Positions 24,092 to 32,970 are shown, counted from the first letter of the stretch. The stretch: 64,000 nt of DNA from an uncultured Rikenellaceae bacterium (GCA_949287525.1 CASEGL010000002.1:1-64000), one strand, 5' to 3'. Numbers and translations are program-made. The notes: generated by a model not told the origin, from the letters alone.

Positions 24092-25126
24092 ATGAAAATG
24101 AGTGTGCTGGACGCCAAAATAGGACAACTCAGAGAATATCTTTCAAACGACGAGAAACGTATTACCGTGTTGGCTCATACCAATCCGGACGGCGATGCCG
24201 TCGGCGCCTCGCTGGCATGGGCGGCCGTTCTGCGTTCCATGGGTCATACGGTAGCCTGTCTGGTGCCGAACCGTTATCCCAATTTTCTGGCGTGGATGCC
24301 CGGCATCGCCGATGTGATCATCGCCAAGGAGGCAAACGAAAAGGCAGTGCAGGTATTGGATGAAGCCGATATTATTTTTTGTCTCGATTTCAACCGTATC
24401 GACCGGCTGGAGAACCTGAGCGAGCATATCGTCAATAACCGGAAGGCGGTGCGCATTCTGATCGACCACCATCTCGATCCGCCGCTGGAGGAGTATGCCC
24501 TCGCTTTTTCCGACTATACTTCCTGTTCGACCTCCTATCTGGTCTATCGCATTGCCGAACGGCTGACCGGTGTCGAGGTGTTCGACAAGGATGCGGCCGA
24601 AGCGCTTTACGTGGGCATCATGACCGATACGGGCAACTTCTCGTTCAGCTACCTGACCCCGGGGCTGTTCCGTGCGGTGGCCGACCTGATCGAGAAGGGC
24701 ATCGACGTGCCGAGCATCAATTCGCGTGTGTACAATGCCTACAGCGAGGGGCGCATGCGGCTGTTGGGATACGTGCTGCTGCAGAAGATGCAGCTGATCG
24801 AGAACAACCGGATCGCCTATATCGGCCTGCAGGAGAACGAGCTGCGCCGTTTCGACTTTCAGATCGGCGACAGCGAGGGATTCGTCAATTACCCTCTCTC
24901 CGTCACCTCCGTGCAGATGTCGGCCATGTTCCTCGAGACGCGCAAGTTCATCCGCATTTCGTTCCGGTCGAAGGGGAATGTGGATGTAAGCGAGTTTGCC
25001 GCCCGTTACTTCGGCGGCGGCGGTCACAAAAACGCTTCGGGCGGCAAATCCTTCGAGTCGATGGAGAAGACCATCGAGAATTTCAAGGCCGCCGCAGCCG
25101 AATATTTCAAGGAGAAACAATTATAG
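24092..25126 (+). CDS. nrnA: bifunctional oligoribonuclease / PAP phosphatase NrnA (DHH family)
   Basis: Degrades nano-RNA oligonucleotides and may hydrolyse 3'-phosphoadenosine 5'-phosphate. About 344 residues with the DHH phosphoesterase motifs HTNPDGDAVGASL (about 24-36), CLDFNRID (about 93-100), LIDHHLDPP (about 120-128) and MTDTGNFSFS (about 178-187), and a DHHA1 domain ending in the RNA-binding GGGGHKNASGGKSF (about 308-321). Two ATG codons, 24092 and 24098, are equally possible starts. Divergent from manA. Confidence 0.93.
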   Translation: MKMSVLDAKIGQLREYLSNDEKRITVLAHTNPDGDAVGASLAWAAVLRSMGHTVACLVPNRYPNFLAWMPGIADVIIAKEANEKAVQVLDEADIIFCLDFNRIDRLENLSEHIVNNRKAVRILIDHHLDPPLEEYALAFSDYTSCSTSYLVYRIAERLTGVEVFDKDAAEALYVGIMTDTGNFSFSYLTPGLFRAVADLIEKGIDVPSINSRVYNAYSEGRMRLLGYVLLQKMQLIENNRIAYIGLQENELRRFDFQIGDSEGFVNYPLSVTSVQMSAMFLETRKFIRISFRSKGNVDVSEFAARYFGGGGHKNASGGKSFESMEKTIENFKAAAAEYFKEKQL

Positions 25127-25179
25127 GCCGGACAGAGTCCGACCTGTGTACCTCCTCTTTTGGGGGGAAATAAATGAGG

Positions 25180-25214
25180 AAAGGCGCTCCGTCAGCACGA
25201 CGGGGTGCCTTTTT
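25180..25214. terminator. terminator between nrnA and the DUF4924 gene
   Basis: Arms 25180-25193 and 25199-25212 (two wobbles) around a 5-base loop, followed by T on the plus strand. It overlaps the stop codon of the converging DUF4924 gene at 25192-25194. Confidence 0.75.
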
Positions 25215-25779
25215 CTTCGTCGGGTTCCTTCCAGATGTCCAGCTCGCCTTTCTCCACCAGGTGGAAGATGCGAGCCAGTTCGCCGACAACGGGCGAGACC
25301 AGTTCGAGGGCGTCCGTCACCGCTTTCCGGTGGGTGTCGTCGCCCTTGATGCGGTAGAGCATGGCCGCGTAGAGGATGCGGAAGGCCAGTTCGATGTCCG
25401 ACAGGTCGGCCTTGCCGGTCAGCTCCCGCAGGTGGGGCAGTTCGGGCTGCAGGCGGGCGTACAGCATGCGGTAGCGTTTGCCGGCCGGAGCCTTGAGCAG
25501 TTCGAGGTGCAGGTCGTTCAGGTCGGCGATCAGGTGCAGCGTGTGGTCGAGATGGCCCGACTGTGCCTTGCCCTCCTCGCGCAGCAGCGATCCCAGATCC
25601 ACGTACCACATGAGCAGGTCGTTCTGCCGGCGCGGGTCGTCGCCGGCCTGCGGGGCGACCAGCTGCGTCCAGATGGCCTCCGGACTGAATTGCAGGGCGC
25701 GCAGCAGGTCTTCGAGCTGCCACAGGTAGAGGATGTATTCGGCGATATTCTCTTTGCGTTTCGCTTGTGCGATATACAT
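25192..25779 (-). CDS. DUF4924 family protein
   Basis: A 195-residue cytoplasmic, all-helical protein of a family I know only from Bacteroidota, without assigned function. The family opening MYIAQAKRKENIAEYILYLWQLEDLLRA is clear. The start at 25779 is set by that conserved N-terminus. Last gene of the bamD-rpoZ-coaC-coaB direction, 26 bases after coaB. Confidence 0.82.
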   Translation of the reverse strand: MYIAQAKRKENIAEYILYLWQLEDLLRALQFSPEAIWTQLVAPQAGDDPRRQNDLLMWYVDLGSLLREEGKAQSGHLDHTLHLIADLNDLHLELLKAPAGKRYRMLYARLQPELPHLRELTGKADLSDIELAFRILYAAMLYRIKGDDTHRKAVTDALELVSPVVGELARIFHLVEKGELDIWKEPDEEKGTPSC

Positions 25780-25805
25780 GGTGCGGTGTGTTTGGATCGA
25801 CCGGC

Positions 25806-26465
25806 TCAGCCGCGTGCCGCAAACCATGCCTCGATGCGGTCCGCGATGCGGTCGGCGGCGGCCGTCTTCGATTCGAGCGGGTATTCGGTGATCTCGCCTG
25901 CGCGGTCGATGATCGTGATCTTGTTCGTGTCGCCCGCAAAGCCGGCTCCCCGGTCGCGCAGCGAGTTGAGTACGATGAAGTCGAGGTTCTTGCGCCGGAG
26001 CTTGCCGAGGGCGTTCTCCTGCTCGTGGTCGGTCTCCAGCGCGAAGCCCATCAGCATCCGTTCCCCCTTGCGGCGTCCCGCCTCGGCGGCGATGTCCTTC
26101 GTCCGCTTAAGGCGGATCACCAGGTCGTCGTCGCTCTTCTTCATCTTCACGGGGCTGACTTCGGCGGGGGTGTAGTCGGCTACGGCGGCACACATCACGG
26201 CGCCGTCCGATGCCTCGAAGCGCTCCATGACGGCACGGTACATCTCCTCGGCCGAGAGGACGTCCACCCGCTCCACACCCTGCGGCGTTTCCAGGGCGGT
26301 ACGGCCGCTGACGAGCAGTACGCGGGCGCCGCGTGCCGCCAGCACACCGGCGATGGCGTAGCCCATCTTGCCGGTCGAGTGGTTCGATAGAAAGCGCACG
26401 GGGTCGATCGGCTCGATGGTCGGTCCCGCCGTGACGATCAGGGTCTTGTCTTTCAGCGATGTCAT
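25806..26465 (-). CDS. coaB: phosphopantothenate-cysteine ligase (CoaB), stand-alone
   Basis: Joins 4'-phosphopantothenate to cysteine using a nucleotide triphosphate, in coenzyme A synthesis. The 219 residues contain VTAGPTIEPIDPVRFLSNHSTGKMG (about 11-35), AAVADYTP (about 93-100) and KMKKSDDDLVIRLKRTKDIAA, matching the C-terminal half of bifunctional CoaBC. In most bacteria this half is fused to CoaC. Here it starts with its own ATG 13 bases after coaC ends, in another frame. A true split or a frameshift are both possible. Confidence 0.92.
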   Translation of the reverse strand: MTSLKDKTLIVTAGPTIEPIDPVRFLSNHSTGKMGYAIAGVLAARGARVLLVSGRTALETPQGVERVDVLSAEEMYRAVMERFEASDGAVMCAAVADYTPAEVSPVKMKKSDDDLVIRLKRTKDIAAEAGRRKGERMLMGFALETDHEQENALGKLRRKNLDFIVLNSLRDRGAGFAGDTNKITIIDRAGEITEYPLESKTAAADRIADRIEAWFAARG

Positions 26466-26478
26466 GCGTGTTTCTGCG

Positions 26479-27033
26479 TTAGCGGAACAGCGGCCGGATC
26501 TGTTCGATGATCGTCTCCGGTTCGGCCATGCGTCCCTTGCCGGTGAGGCCGCTCGCCAGTTCGCCGGAGTCAGGTTCGATGATTGTTACGCCGCGTTCGC
26601 GCAGTCGGGCGAGGTTCTCCTGCGTGGCGGGGTGGGCGAACATGTCCAGGTCCATGGCCGGAGCGACGGCAACCGGACAGCGAGCCGACAGGTAGCTGGT
26701 GAGCAGCAGGTTGTCGGCAATGGCGTAGGTCATCTTGGCGAGCGTGTTGGCCGTGGCCGGCGCGATGAGGTAGAGGTCGGCCCATTCGCCGAGGCTGACG
26801 TGGCTGTTCCACGCGCCGTTTTCGGGGTCGAAGAACTCGACCAGAATCGGATGTTTGGACAGCGTGGCCATCGTCAGCGGCGTGATGAACTGCTTGGCCA
26901 GCGGGGTCATCACCACCTGTACGTCGGCGCCCTCCTTGACCAGACCGCGCGTCAGTACGGCGGCCTTGTAGGCGGCAATGCTGCCGGTGATGCCCAGCAG
27001 GATGCGGCGTCCTTTCAGCGTCTTTTCATTCAT
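26479..27033 (-). CDS. coaC: phosphopantothenoylcysteine decarboxylase (CoaC), stand-alone
   Basis: FMN-dependent decarboxylase giving 4'-phosphopantetheine. The 184 residues have the flavoprotein start ILLGITGSIAAYKAA (11-25), catalytic His78 in NSHVSLGEWAD and the substrate motif PAMDLDM (125-131). In the E. coli enzyme the last motif contains Asn and the flap contains Cys; here they are Asp128 and Ser161 (LASGLTGKGRM). I recall the same replacements in Bacteroidota homologues, so this seems to be a lineage form rather than decay. It ends at IRPLFR just before coaB. Confidence 0.9.
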   Translation of the reverse strand: MNEKTLKGRRILLGITGSIAAYKAAVLTRGLVKEGADVQVVMTPLAKQFITPLTMATLSKHPILVEFFDPENGAWNSHVSLGEWADLYLIAPATANTLAKMTYAIADNLLLTSYLSARCPVAVAPAMDLDMFAHPATQENLARLRERGVTIIEPDSGELASGLTGKGRMAEPETIIEQIRPLFR

Positions 27034-27188
27034 GGTTTCGGCGGTAAGGGGGGAGCGTTGTCCGCGTCCGTATGCAAAAACGAACGGCCTTCCTTGCGTG
27101 TGCCGTTCGTATGATGCTGCACCGACACGGATGCGAAGGGCATGCCCTTTCGGTGATTCGCATGGCGGAGCGGGTTCCCCCGACGTCG

Positions 27189-27518
27189 TTACTGTTTGTC
27201 GTCGTTGGCTGCGTCGCGGAAATAGACCTCGTGGTGCAGGAACTCTTCCGTAGCCATCAGCGTGGGTTTCGGCAGGCGTTCGTAGTAGCGCGAGATTTCG
27301 ATCTGCTCGCGGTTTTCAAAGGTCTCCTCCAGCGTGTCCGTCGTCGTGGAGAAGTCGGCCAGTTTGCGGTTCAGCTCCTGTTTGAGCTGCGAGGCGATCT
27401 GGTTGGCACGGCGGGAGATGATAACAACCGATTCGTAGATGTTGCCTGTCTGTTCGTCGAGGTCGGTCAGTTTGCGCGTCACCGTATTGTTGGGGACGTT
27501 GTTCTTTTTGATGTCCAT
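27189..27518 (-). CDS. rpoZ: RNA polymerase omega subunit (Bacteroidota form)
   Basis: Small subunit assisting RNA polymerase assembly. The 109 residues contain IYESVVIISRRANQIA (about 27-42), the part that matches the omega fold; the C-terminal half is lineage-specific and ends in a charged tail. Four bases after bamD and 155 bases before coaC. The order bamD-rpoZ-coaBC recurs in this phylum and supports the call, since sequence similarity to proteobacterial omega is weak. Confidence 0.85.
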   Translation of the reverse strand: MDIKKNNVPNNTVTRKLTDLDEQTGNIYESVVIISRRANQIASQLKQELNRKLADFSTTTDTLEETFENREQIEISRYYERLPKPTLMATEEFLHHEVYFRDAANDDKQ

Positions 27519-27522
27519 ATCG

Positions 27523-28368
27523 TTATTCGTTGTTTTGATCGGTTTTGACGGCGGCTGCCTCGGCCTCGGCCGGATGTTCGGCGAGGTAGCGTCTGGCGTT
27601 TTTCTGAAGCCGGTCGAGTTCTTTTCTGTATTTGCTGTCCGGAAAATCGGCGACGAACGTGTAGTAGGCGTCCATCATGTCGAGGTAGCGGTCGCGTTGC
27701 AGGGCCCGTACCGAGTTGGTGGCCAGTTCATGGCACGATTTGACGGTCAGGTAGAGGATCTCTTCGCGATAGGGCGTTTCCGGATATTCTTTCAATGCGT
27801 TGCGCAGCGCCACGACGGCCGATTTGTAGCGGCCGATCTTGTAGTAGGTTCTGGCGTTGATGTAGGACTTGTCGTACAGTTTGGCCTGCAGCTCGTCCAG
27901 CCGCAGCAGGCACAGCTGCCGCTTCAGCGAATTGGGGTAGCGCTGCAGGTAGTCGTTGATGGTCGTGATGGCCATGTAGGTGGGCGTCTGGTCGCGGTTG
28001 GGTTCGGGCGACATGTAGTAGTAGCCCATGGCGTATTTGTACTCGGCCTCCTCGACGAACGGACTGCGGCCGAAGCGGCGCCGGTAGTCGTCGAACTCCA
28101 TGCAGCTGTTCTCGTAATCCTGCGAGCGGAAGTGGGCGTCGGCCGTGTAGAACAGGATCGTGTCCTCGCGTGCCGTCCCCTGGAAATAGGGCGCCACCTC
28201 CTCGAACAGCGTCAGGGTCTTGTCGAACTGTCCGGCATCGAAATATTGCAGTGCGGCCTGGTACATCTGCTCGTGATCCTTGCTCTTGAGCAGTTTGTTG
28301 TAACCGCTGCAGCCCGACGCCAGCAGTGCGGCGAGGCATACGGCTATTTTCAAAGCGGTTCTGGTCAT
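27523..28368 (-). CDS. bamD: outer membrane protein assembly factor BamD
   Basis: Lipoprotein of the beta-barrel assembly machine, on the periplasmic face of the outer membrane. The 281 residues begin with a signal peptide and lipobox LLASGC (about Cys18), then SGYNKLLKSKDHEQMYQAALQYF and several TPR-like repeats (YRRRFGRSPFVEEAEYKYAMGYY, LRNALKEYPETPYREEILYL). The charged tail ends in an acidic stretch. The start at 28368 is set by the signal peptide. A minus-strand TAACTTTG box (28417-28410), with TTTC 19 bases further upstream, is its probable promoter. Confidence 0.93.
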   Translation of the reverse strand: MTRTALKIAVCLAALLASGCSGYNKLLKSKDHEQMYQAALQYFDAGQFDKTLTLFEEVAPYFQGTAREDTILFYTADAHFRSQDYENSCMEFDDYRRRFGRSPFVEEAEYKYAMGYYYMSPEPNRDQTPTYMAITTINDYLQRYPNSLKRQLCLLRLDELQAKLYDKSYINARTYYKIGRYKSAVVALRNALKEYPETPYREEILYLTVKSCHELATNSVRALQRDRYLDMMDAYYTFVADFPDSKYRKELDRLQKNARRYLAEHPAEAEAAAVKTDQNNE

Positions 28369-28409
28369 GGTGCGAAATATACTACAGGCGCGCATTATGC
28401 AAATGCGCA

Positions 28410-28440
28410 CAAAGTTACGCAATTTTAACGAGGCGCGAAA
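28410..28440 (-). promoter_or_regulatory. bamD operon promoter
   Basis: Minus-strand TTTC (28440-28437), a 19-base spacer, then TAACTTTG (28417-28410). Predicted start about 37 bases before the bamD ATG. Confidence 0.6.
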
Positions 28441-28550
28441 AAGTTTATTGCATTTTCTCCTACTTTCGGTAATTATGGCTAAATTTGTACGTTTCCTTTT
28501 GTTACGTGAAAGGTACGCACGATTTTTCAAGAATCCAAAACATAGACAAC

Positions 28551-29837
28551 GTGAATATTTTAGAGCGTATCCGGAAAAATTCCGGAGGTCCTATCGGACA
28601 GTATATCGACTATGCACACGGCTATTTTGCATTCCCCAAGCTGGAGGGAGAGATCGGTCCGCGCATGATCTTCCGCGGCAAAGAGGTACTCAACTGGAGC
28701 CTGAACAACTACCTCGGACTGGCCAACCATCCCGAAGTGCGCGAGGCCGATGCCAAGGGTGCGGCCGAGTTCGGCATGGCGGCTCCGATGGGCGCCCGCA
28801 TGATGAGCGGTCAAACCAAGTACCACGAGGAGCTGGAGCGCCGCCTGGCCAAGTTCGTCGGCAAGAAGGATGCCTTCCTGCTCAACTTCGGCTATCAGGG
28901 CATGATTTCGATCATCGACTGCCTGCTTACCCGCCGCGACGTGGTCGTTTACGACTCCGAGGCGCACGCCTGCATCATCGACGGTCTGCGCATGCACATG
29001 GGCAAACGTTTCGTGTTCCCGCATAACGACATGGCTCGCCTGCGCATCGAGTTGGGCCGTGCCACCGAGGTAGCCAAGGAGACGGGCGGCGGCGTGCTGG
29101 TCATCACCGAAGGCGTATTCGGCATGAAGGGCGATCTCGGCAAACTCGACGAGATCGTGGCCATGAAGAAGGATTTCGACTTCACCTTCCTCGTGGATGA
29201 CGCACACGGCTTCGGTACGATGGGTCCGAACGGCCGCGGTACCGCACACCACCTCAACTGCGTGGACGGTGTGGACGTGCTGTTCAACACCTTTGCCAAG
29301 TCGATGGCCGGCATCGGTGCCTTCGTGTCGGGTGATCCCTACCTCATCAACTATTTCCGCTACAACATGCGTTCGCAGCAGTTCGCCAAGAGTCTGCCGA
29401 TGCCGATGGTGATCGGTGCGCTCAAACGTCTGGAACTGATCGAGGCGCATCCGGAATTCCGCGAGAAGCTGTGGGAGATCACCCGCGCCCTGCAGTCGGG
29501 CTTCAAGGAGCGCGGCTTCGACATCGGCAGCACCCAGTCGCCCGTGACGCCCGTTTACATGAAGGGCGGCATCAACGAGGCCACCAACCTCGTGTACGAC
29601 CTGCGCGAGCGTTTCAACCTCTTCTGCTCGGTGGTAACCTACCCCGTGATCCCGAAGGGCGAACTGATCCTGCGTATCATCCCGACGGCGGTTCATACCC
29701 TTGAAGATGTGCAGTATACGCTCGACTGCTTCGAGGCCTGCCGCGAGAAGCTGCTCAACGGCGAGTATCAGAAAGAGATGCCCCACGTGTCGGACAAGGA
29801 TTACGAGGCTCAGCTGGCCGCACAGAAGAACAAATAG
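28551..29837 (+). CDS. alpha-oxoamine synthase family PLP enzyme (serine palmitoyltransferase or 2-amino-3-ketobutyrate CoA ligase type)
   Basis: PLP enzyme condensing an amino acid with an acyl-CoA. About 428 residues with the family motifs NNYLGLANHPEV (about 52-63), DDAHGFGTMG (about 219-228) and the PLP lysine in TFAKSMAG (about 249-256). Sphingolipid synthesis is known in Bacteroidales, which makes serine palmitoyltransferase attractive. Homologues with the N-terminal GPIGQYIDYAHGYFAFPKLEGE extension are annotated variously, so the acyl donor is open. No ATG precedes the conserved start closely; GTG 28551 (VNILERIRKN) is my choice, ATG 28485 the alternative. A TAAATTTG box lies at 28480-28487. 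Confidence 0.82.
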   Translation: MNILERIRKNSGGPIGQYIDYAHGYFAFPKLEGEIGPRMIFRGKEVLNWSLNNYLGLANHPEVREADAKGAAEFGMAAPMGARMMSGQTKYHEELERRLAKFVGKKDAFLLNFGYQGMISIIDCLLTRRDVVVYDSEAHACIIDGLRMHMGKRFVFPHNDMARLRIELGRATEVAKETGGGVLVITEGVFGMKGDLGKLDEIVAMKKDFDFTFLVDDAHGFGTMGPNGRGTAHHLNCVDGVDVLFNTFAKSMAGIGAFVSGDPYLINYFRYNMRSQQFAKSLPMPMVIGALKRLELIEAHPEFREKLWEITRALQSGFKERGFDIGSTQSPVTPVYMKGGINEATNLVYDLRERFNLFCSVVTYPVIPKGELILRIIPTAVHTLEDVQYTLDCFEACREKLLNGEYQKEMPHVSDKDYEAQLAAQKNK

Positions 29838-29857
29838 TTCCGCTGCGTCGGATAGAC

Positions 29858-29894
29858 AAAAGGACAGTTCCCTGCACGGGAGCTGTCCTTTTTT
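29858..29894. terminator. bidirectional terminator
   Basis: Fifteen-base arms 29858-29872 and 29878-29892 (one wobble), A run before and T run after. Between the oxoamine synthase (+) and the EamA transporter (-). Confidence 0.85.
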
Positions 29895-29925
29895 GTTGTT
29901 TGGGCGGGGGCTTCCGCCGCGGCTG

Positions 29926-30882
29926 TTACTGCTGCTTCGGCGTGGAGCGGCCGGCCACCTCGGCCGCTTCCATATCCTGGCGGCTGGGGCTGGTGGTCAC
30001 GAGCCATACGCCGCCGAAGATCAGCACGGCCGACAATGCCTTGGTCAGGCTGAAGGAGTCCATGCCCCAGCAGACGGCCACGATGCTGGCCACCAGCGGC
30101 TGGACGTAGTTGTACATGCCGGCAACGGTCGGTCGCAGGTTCTTCTGGCCGATGACGATCATCAGGTAGCAGAAGAAGGTGGCGCCGGCCACCAGCAGCG
30201 CCACGCCGCCCCACAGCGAGGCGTCGAGTTCGTCCCATGCGGTGGAGGCGAGGTCGCGGTAGGAGAAGGGGATGGTGCAGAGGAAGGCGTAGGTGAACAT
30301 CCACTTCATGATCGTGACCGGGGAGTAGCGGCTCGCGAAGTTCTTGAACAAGACGATGTAGAGGGCGTAGCTCAACTGGGCGGTCAGGATCAGCAGGTCG
30401 CCCCAGACATACGTGCTGCCGGCTGTTGCCGCCGCACCGGCCGCGTGGCTGCCTCCGACGATCAGCAGCAGGGCGCCGCAGGCTCCCGCGGCAATGCCCG
30501 TGACCTTGCGTCCCGAAATGGGTTCCTTCAGGAAGATGGCGGCCAGGATCATGGCCAGCAGCGGCATGCTCGTGGTGATGATCGAGGCATCGACCGGCGA
30601 GGTGAGGCTGACGCCGAAGATGAAGCTGCCCTGGTTGAAAATGATGGCCAGCAGGGAGGCGGCAAAGAGTTTCAGCATGTCCTTCGGGGCGACCCGTTCG
30701 GGTTTGACGAACAGGGAGGCCAGCCAGAAGAGGAGCATGGCGCCTCCGATACGCAGCTCGGTGACGACCAGCGGCGAGAGCAGGCCGCCCGTCAGGATGA
30801 ACTTGGCGACGGGCGACATGACGCCCCATGTGACGTTGGCGCTCAGCATGGCGGCGTGTCCTTTGAGTTTGGAACGGTTCAT
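29926..30882 (-). CDS. EamA/DMT-family transporter
   Basis: Integral inner-membrane protein of the drug/metabolite transporter superfamily; substrate unknown. The 318 residues hold about ten membrane helices as two EamA repeats (about 8-140 and 155-300), with typical openings MLSANVTWGVMSPVAKFIL and WGDLLILTAQLSYALYIVLFKN and the SLTSPVDASIITTSMPLLAMILAAIFLKE segment at the end of the first repeat. The C-terminus is a short hydrophilic tail. It lies 10 bases after the radical SAM gene on the same strand, so the two are probably co-transcribed. Confidence 0.88.
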   Translation of the reverse strand: MNRSKLKGHAAMLSANVTWGVMSPVAKFILTGGLLSPLVVTELRIGGAMLLFWLASLFVKPERVAPKDMLKLFAASLLAIIFNQGSFIFGVSLTSPVDASIITTSMPLLAMILAAIFLKEPISGRKVTGIAAGACGALLLIVGGSHAAGAAATAGSTYVWGDLLILTAQLSYALYIVLFKNFASRYSPVTIMKWMFTYAFLCTIPFSYRDLASTAWDELDASLWGGVALLVAGATFFCYLMIVIGQKNLRPTVAGMYNYVQPLVASIVAVCWGMDSFSLTKALSAVLIFGGVWLVTTSPSRQDMEAAEVAGRSTPKQQ

Positions 30883-30892
30883 AACGGGTGCA

Positions 30893-31864
30893 TCAATCGG
30901 TGGCCGGCATGGAGGGGGCGGTGCCGTCCCAGAGCTGTGACTGGAAGGCGCCGGTCTCGTGCAGCCGTTTTTCGAGGCGGGCGAGCAGCTGTTCGTTGCG
31001 GATCAGCCCCCACGTGGGGCCGCAGTGGTAGCGGGGCGGCGCCTCGCCGGCGAAACGCTCCACGACCAGATCGGGACGCAGCCGCTGCAGGATGCGGATG
31101 AACAGGTCGAGGTATTCGTCCAGCGGGCGGAAGCGGTACCTTTCGGGGTGCAGCGCCCAGTCGGCGGCCATCGGGGTGTCACGGAAGATCTGGAGTTGGT
31201 GGAACTTGACCGTGTTCAGCGGCAGGGTGTTGATGATGTCGGCCTCCTCGATCATCATCTCGTCGCTTTCGTCCGGCAGGCCCAGGATGAAGTGTGCGCC
31301 CGTGTGGATGCCGCGGGCGGCGGTCGCCTCCACTGCGCGGCGGGCGCAGGCGAAGTCGTGGCCGCGGTTGATGGCGCGCAGCGTGGCGTCGTAGCACGAT
31401 TCGATGCCATACTCGATTATGACGTAGCGGCTGCGGGCCAGTTCGGCGAAGTAGTCCAGCACGGCGTCGTCCACGCAGTCGGGGCGGGTGCCGATCACCA
31501 GTCCCGCCACGAACGGATGGGCCAGCGCCTCGTCGTAGATGCGGCGCAGCTGCTCCAGCGGCGCGTAGGTGTTGGAGAACGACTGGAAATAGACCAGATA
31601 GCCCTGTGCGGTGCGGTAGCGGTTGCGGTGGAACTCGATGCCCTCCTCGATCTGCTGCGTGACGCTCTTCGAGGGCTGGCAGTAGGAGGGGGTGAAGGCC
31701 TCGTTGTTGCAGAAGGTGCAGCCGCCCGTACCCACGCGCCCGTCGCGGTTGGGGCAGGTGAAGCCGGCATTGACGGTCAGCTTCTGCATCCGTCCGCCGA
31801 ACAGCCGCTTGAAGTAGCCGGAGTAGCTGTTGAAAGGTCGGTCGTCTCCCCAGGGATATGGCAT
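30893..31864 (-). CDS. TIGR01212-type (YhcC-like) radical SAM protein
   Basis: Radical SAM protein of the YhcC/TIGR01212 family, whose reaction is not established. The 323 residues begin with the conserved RPFNSYSGYFKRLFGGRMQKL and carry the cluster cysteines in CPNRDGRVGTGGCTFCNN (about 37-54), a family variant of CxxxCxxC. YFQSFSNTYAP (about 93-103) and the downstream TRPDCVDD and GIESCYDATL motifs also fit. It lies between a TPR-like gene (27 bases) and the EamA transporter (10 bases). Confidence 0.9.
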   Translation of the reverse strand: MPYPWGDDRPFNSYSGYFKRLFGGRMQKLTVNAGFTCPNRDGRVGTGGCTFCNNEAFTPSYCQPSKSVTQQIEEGIEFHRNRYRTAQGYLVYFQSFSNTYAPLEQLRRIYDEALAHPFVAGLVIGTRPDCVDDAVLDYFAELARSRYVIIEYGIESCYDATLRAINRGHDFACARRAVEATAARGIHTGAHFILGLPDESDEMMIEEADIINTLPLNTVKFHQLQIFRDTPMAADWALHPERYRFRPLDEYLDLFIRILQRLRPDLVVERFAGEAPPRYHCGPTWGLIRNEQLLARLEKRLHETGAFQSQLWDGTAPSMPATD

Positions 31865-31891
31865 GGCGTGCGGTTTCGGTGGTGGCGCGGG

Positions 31892-32602
31892 TCAGGCGGT
31901 GCGGCGCAGCGCCTCGATGAAGTCGGGAAACTGCGACCACAGGTGTTCGGTCTGGAGCCACAGTTCGCGGGCCAGCGCCTCTTTCGAGGGGTGGTCCGAG
32001 CGGATCTCCTTGAGGTAGGCTTCGTCGGCCGGATGCTCGGCAGCCAGAAATTCGTCGTAATAGGGTTTGAAACGCGTGCGCAGGCGGACCATTTCGCCGT
32101 GGGGCAACTTGCCCGTGCGGCGGAATTCGCTCCACAGCGTGAGGATCATCTTGTCGATATGTTTGTCATTCACATCGTTGAGGATGTCGTCGAACGAGTC
32201 GTATTCCGCCATGGCGATGTAGATATAGGCCAGTGGGATGGTCGCTTCGAGGTGGTCTTCGGGGTCGATGTCGAGCAGCAACTCCAGGATGGCGGCCGCC
32301 ATTTCCCAGTCGCCCACCAGAAAATGGTCGATGCCGGAGCCGTAGGCGATCTGCATGGCCGCCCGTGCATTGTCGTCATCCCATTCGAGGATGGTTTCAC
32401 CCTCGTCGGGGATCAGTTCGGCCAGCCGCCGGAACGAATCCAGGCGGGTGTTGCAGGCACCCTCGAAATCGTGTTCCCGCTCCTGCCGTCGCGACTGGGC
32501 GAGGGCGGAGGCGAAGTCGTGATTCTCTTCCGCCTTGTCGGTGGGGACATAGGCGATGGCGTACGTGTCGTTGCCTGTCGGCTGAAAAATCGGTTTTCCC
32601 AT
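31892..32602 (-). CDS. TPR-like protein of unknown function
   Basis: A 236-residue soluble, acidic, helical protein. A repeat-like helical pair (DHFLVGDWEMAAAILELLLDIDPEDHLEATIPLAYIYIAMAEYDSF, about 90-135) resembles tetratricopeptide repeats, suggesting a protein-interaction role. There is no signal peptide. I do not recognise a named family. First gene of a three-gene group with the radical SAM protein and the EamA transporter. The start at 32602 (MGKPIFQPTG) is the only ATG close to the conserved-looking region. Confidence 0.78.
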   Translation of the reverse strand: MGKPIFQPTGNDTYAIAYVPTDKAEENHDFASALAQSRRQEREHDFEGACNTRLDSFRRLAELIPDEGETILEWDDDNARAAMQIAYGSGIDHFLVGDWEMAAAILELLLDIDPEDHLEATIPLAYIYIAMAEYDSFDDILNDVNDKHIDKMILTLWSEFRRTGKLPHGEMVRLRTRFKPYYDEFLAAEHPADEAYLKEIRSDHPSKEALARELWLQTEHLWSQFPDFIEALRRTA

Positions 32603-32708
32603 AATTCGGAAGTATTGCTGCCGTCTGAAAATTTGCCCGCTAAGATACGACAATCGGCAGGAATGTATGCGTCGAAATGCGGATTGCGAAAAAAATACCG
32701 GCAAAAAT

Positions 32709-32740
32709 TTGCAGGGGTTTCCGGAAATGTATTATATTTG
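32709..32740 (+). promoter_or_regulatory. tRNA-Thr(CGT) promoter
   Basis: TTGC at 32709-32712, a 20-base spacer, then TATATTTG at 32733-32740; the tRNA begins 14 bases later. Confidence 0.75.
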
Positions 32741-32754
32741 CACCCCGTAAAGAG

Positions 32755-32827
32755 GCCGCAATAGCTCAGTTGGTAGAGCGTTTCACTCGTAATGAAGAGG
32801 TCCCGAGTTCAAGTCTCGGTTGCGGCT
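32755..32827 (+). tRNA. tRNA-Thr(CGT)
   Basis: A 73-base cloverleaf: acceptor GCCGCAA/TTGCGGC with discriminator T, D arm GCTC/GAGC, anticodon arm TTTCA-CTCGTAA-TGAAG giving anticodon CGT (codon ACG), and T arm with GTTCAAG. CCA is not encoded. Confidence 0.96.
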
Positions 32828-32831
32828 CAGG

Positions 32832-32869
32832 AAAAGAGAATCGTACGACGTACGGTTCTCTTTTTGTTT
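32832..32869 (+). terminator. terminator of tRNA-Thr(CGT)
   Basis: Fifteen-base arms 32832-32846 and 32850-32864 (one wobble), loop GAC, then T-rich sequence. Confidence 0.8.
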
Positions 32870-32970
32870 TTCCGGCTTCCGGTACGGCTGATGCGCGGCC
32901 TCCGGAGGGGGTAGGTGCGTCGGGGAGGCATGCGGCCGGTGCGGGATGTCCCTCGCGGGCTGCGATAAAA

